Positions 4,275-5,533 of a DNA stretch of 5,533 nt are shown piece by piece; the stretch's first letter is position 1, and every line of letters starts with the position of its first letter. Under the pieces are notes generated by a model, which did no database searches, was not told the DNA's origin, and worked only from the letters and a program-made list of their open reading frames with translations. The DNA is from Solirubrobacteraceae bacterium (GTDB lineage: Bacteria > Actinomycetota > Thermoleophilia > Solirubrobacterales > Solirubrobacteraceae), in NCBI GenBank assembly GCA_025935735.1, contig JAICUS010000416.1:1-5533 (forward strand), written 5' to 3'. A program made the position numbers and the translations under genes.

Positions 4275-5533
4275 TGGACGCCGCTGGAGCCATCGAAGCG
4301 ATCGGGATCTCCCGGTCCTTCGGTGGCGTGCGCGCGCTCCACGACGCGTCCTTCAGCGCCGGCTTCGGCGAGATCCACGCGCTGGTGGGCGAGAACGGCG
4401 CCGGCAAGAGCACGCTGATCAAGATCATGTGCGGCGTGCTGCGTCCGGACGCGGGGACGCTGCGGCTGCGCGACGAGGAGCTGCAGCTGAGCGGCCCCGC
4501 CGACGCGCAGGCCCGCGGGATCGGCACGGTCTTCCAGGAGCTCAGCCTGATGCCCTGGATGACGGTGGCCGAGAACCTGCTGCTGCGCGACGCGCCGCGC
4601 GGCCGCGGCCGGCTGATCCGCCGGCGCGCGCTGGCCGGCCGCGCCGACGAGATCTTCGCGTCCTTCGGGGTCGAGGGCATCGACCCGCTCGACCTCGTCT
4701 CCAGCCTGTCGGTCGCCCAGCGCCAGGTGATCGAGATCGTGCGCGCGCTGCGCCGGCGGCCCGAGGTGCTGTTCCTCGACGAGCCGACCGCGGCGCTGCC
4801 CGAGCGCGAGGTGCAGTGGCTGTTCGCGCTCGTGCGCCGGGTGCGCGACGAGGGGGCGTGCGTGATCTTCACCTCGCACCGCTGGCGCGAGGTGGAGGAC
4901 CTGGCCGACCGGATCACGGTCTTCCGCAACGGCGAGCACGTCGCCACGCGCACCGAGCTCGGCGAGACCGAGGCCGTGTCGCTGATGACCGGCCGGACGA
5001 TCGACCGCGCCTACCCGCAGCCCCCGCGGCTGGCCGAGGATGCCGCGGAGGTGCTGGAGGTCGAGGCGCTGCAGGGCGAGGGCCTGCGCGACATCTCGCT
5101 CGTGCTGCGCCGCGGGGAGATCCTGGGCATCGGCGGGCTGGCCGGCCAGGGCCAGCGCGAGCTGTTCATGACGCTGTTCGGGGCGCGGCGCTCCACCGGC
5201 GGCGAGGTGCGCGTCGGCGGCCGGGCGCGGCGGCTGCGCCGCCCCGCGGACGCCGTGAAGGCGGGCATGGGCATCGTGCTCGTGCCCGAGGACCGCAAGG
5301 CGGAGGGGCTGCTGCTGCCGATGTCGGTGAAGGACAACCTCACGCTCGCCGTGCTCGACGAGGTCAGCACGGCCGGGGTGCTGAGCCCCGGGGCCGAGAT
5401 GCGGCGGGTGCGCGCGATGGTCGACCGCCTCGGCATCCGCACCACGCGCCCGGCCGTGCAGGAGGTCGGGACGCTGTCGGGCGGCAACCAGCAGAAGGTG
5501 CTGATCGGCCGCTGGCTGGTGGCCGGACCCGAC
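4274..5533 (+). CDS. Sugar ABC importer ATP-binding protein, RbsA/XylG-like double ABC domain, 3' end beyond window
   Basis: The frame is open from GTG at 4274 to the window end (420 codons); family members are about 500 residues, so roughly the last 80 are missing. First ABC domain: Walker A GENGAGKST (39-47), Q-loop Q88 (VFQELSLMPWMTV), degenerate signature LSVAQRQ (145-151), Walker B LFLDEPTAALPE with D169-E170, and H-loop H202 (TSHRWRE). Second domain: a Walker A-like GGLAGQGQREL (287-297) lacking the Lys-Ser/Thr, VPEDRKAEGLLLPMSVKDNL, and the signature LSGGNQQKV (401-409). One catalytically intact and one modified nucleotide site is the normal RbsA/XylG/MglA pattern. The protein energises sugar import on the cytoplasmic face together with the preceding binding protein and a permease expected downstream. 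The start GTG overlaps the previous TAG by one base, so translation is probably coupled; no strong ribosome site of its own is seen. Confidence 0.93.
   Translation, partial: MDAAGAIEAIGISRSFGGVRALHDASFSAGFGEIHALVGENGAGKSTLIKIMCGVLRPDAGTLRLRDEELQLSGPADAQARGIGTVFQELSLMPWMTVAENLLLRDAPRGRGRLIRRRALAGRADEIFASFGVEGIDPLDLVSSLSVAQRQVIEIVRALRRRPEVLFLDEPTAALPEREVQWLFALVRRVRDEGACVIFTSHRWREVEDLADRITVFRNGEHVATRTELGETEAVSLMTGRTIDRAYPQPPRLAEDAAEVLEVEALQGEGLRDISLVLRRGEILGIGGLAGQGQRELFMTLFGARRSTGGEVRVGGRARRLRRPADAVKAGMGIVLVPEDRKAEGLLLPMSVKDNLTLAVLDEVSTAGVLSPGAEMRRVRAMVDRLGIRTTRPAVQEVGTLSGGNQQKVLIGRWLVAGPD

Noticed and set aside
4258..4953. Leftward open frames opposite the ATPase gene
   Set aside because: The plus strand carries intact Walker A, Q-loop, signature, Walker B and H-loop motifs in the correct order. 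The antisense translations are Ser/Arg-rich and featureless.

Overview
The window is very GC-rich, uses GTG as well as ATG starts, and reads as chromosomal DNA from a high-GC actinobacterium. The HD-GYP-like protein and the luciferase-like oxidoreductase would fit a soil lineage such as Thermoleophilia (Solirubrobacter/Conexibacter type). That placement is an inference from protein style and was not tested by any search. Six protein-coding genes are supported. Two of them run off the window edges.

Left part (1-1132): a leftward gene encodes a degenerate HD-GYP-type protein whose C-terminus lies outside the window. Across a 113-base divergent spacer, a rightward 70-residue gene encodes a small exported peptide with a signal sequence and a C-terminal tail carrying two cysteines, one of them the last residue. 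The spacer holds a good ribosome binding site and a possible ECF-sigma promoter for the peptide gene.

Middle part (1142-3064): a leftward luciferase-like (LLM class) flavin-dependent oxidoreductase gene ends 9 bases from the peptide gene, tail to tail. It is divergent, across 93 bases, from a FadR-subfamily GntR regulator gene. The regulator has a -10-like hexamer only 8 bases before its ATG and no ribosome binding site, so its mRNA is probably leaderless. An inverted repeat sits over its start codon.

Right part (3065-5533): a strong 26-base palindrome, the best operator candidate in the window, lies between the regulator and a sugar-type ABC importer. The importer begins with a lipoprotein substrate-binding protein (corrected start GTG at 3174). 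A two-domain RbsA/XylG-like ATPase follows, its GTG overlapping the previous stop by one base, and it is cut by the window end after the second ABC signature motif. The expected permease gene, and perhaps catabolic genes, should lie downstream.

Working model: the FadR-type protein senses a small organic or sugar-derived ligand through its FCD domain and represses the importer operon through the palindrome at 3081-3106. It may also control itself through the site at its own start codon. The HD-GYP-like gene, the peptide gene and the oxidoreductase have no demonstrated link to the importer. No tRNA, rRNA, CRISPR array, insertion sequence or convincing terminator was seen.
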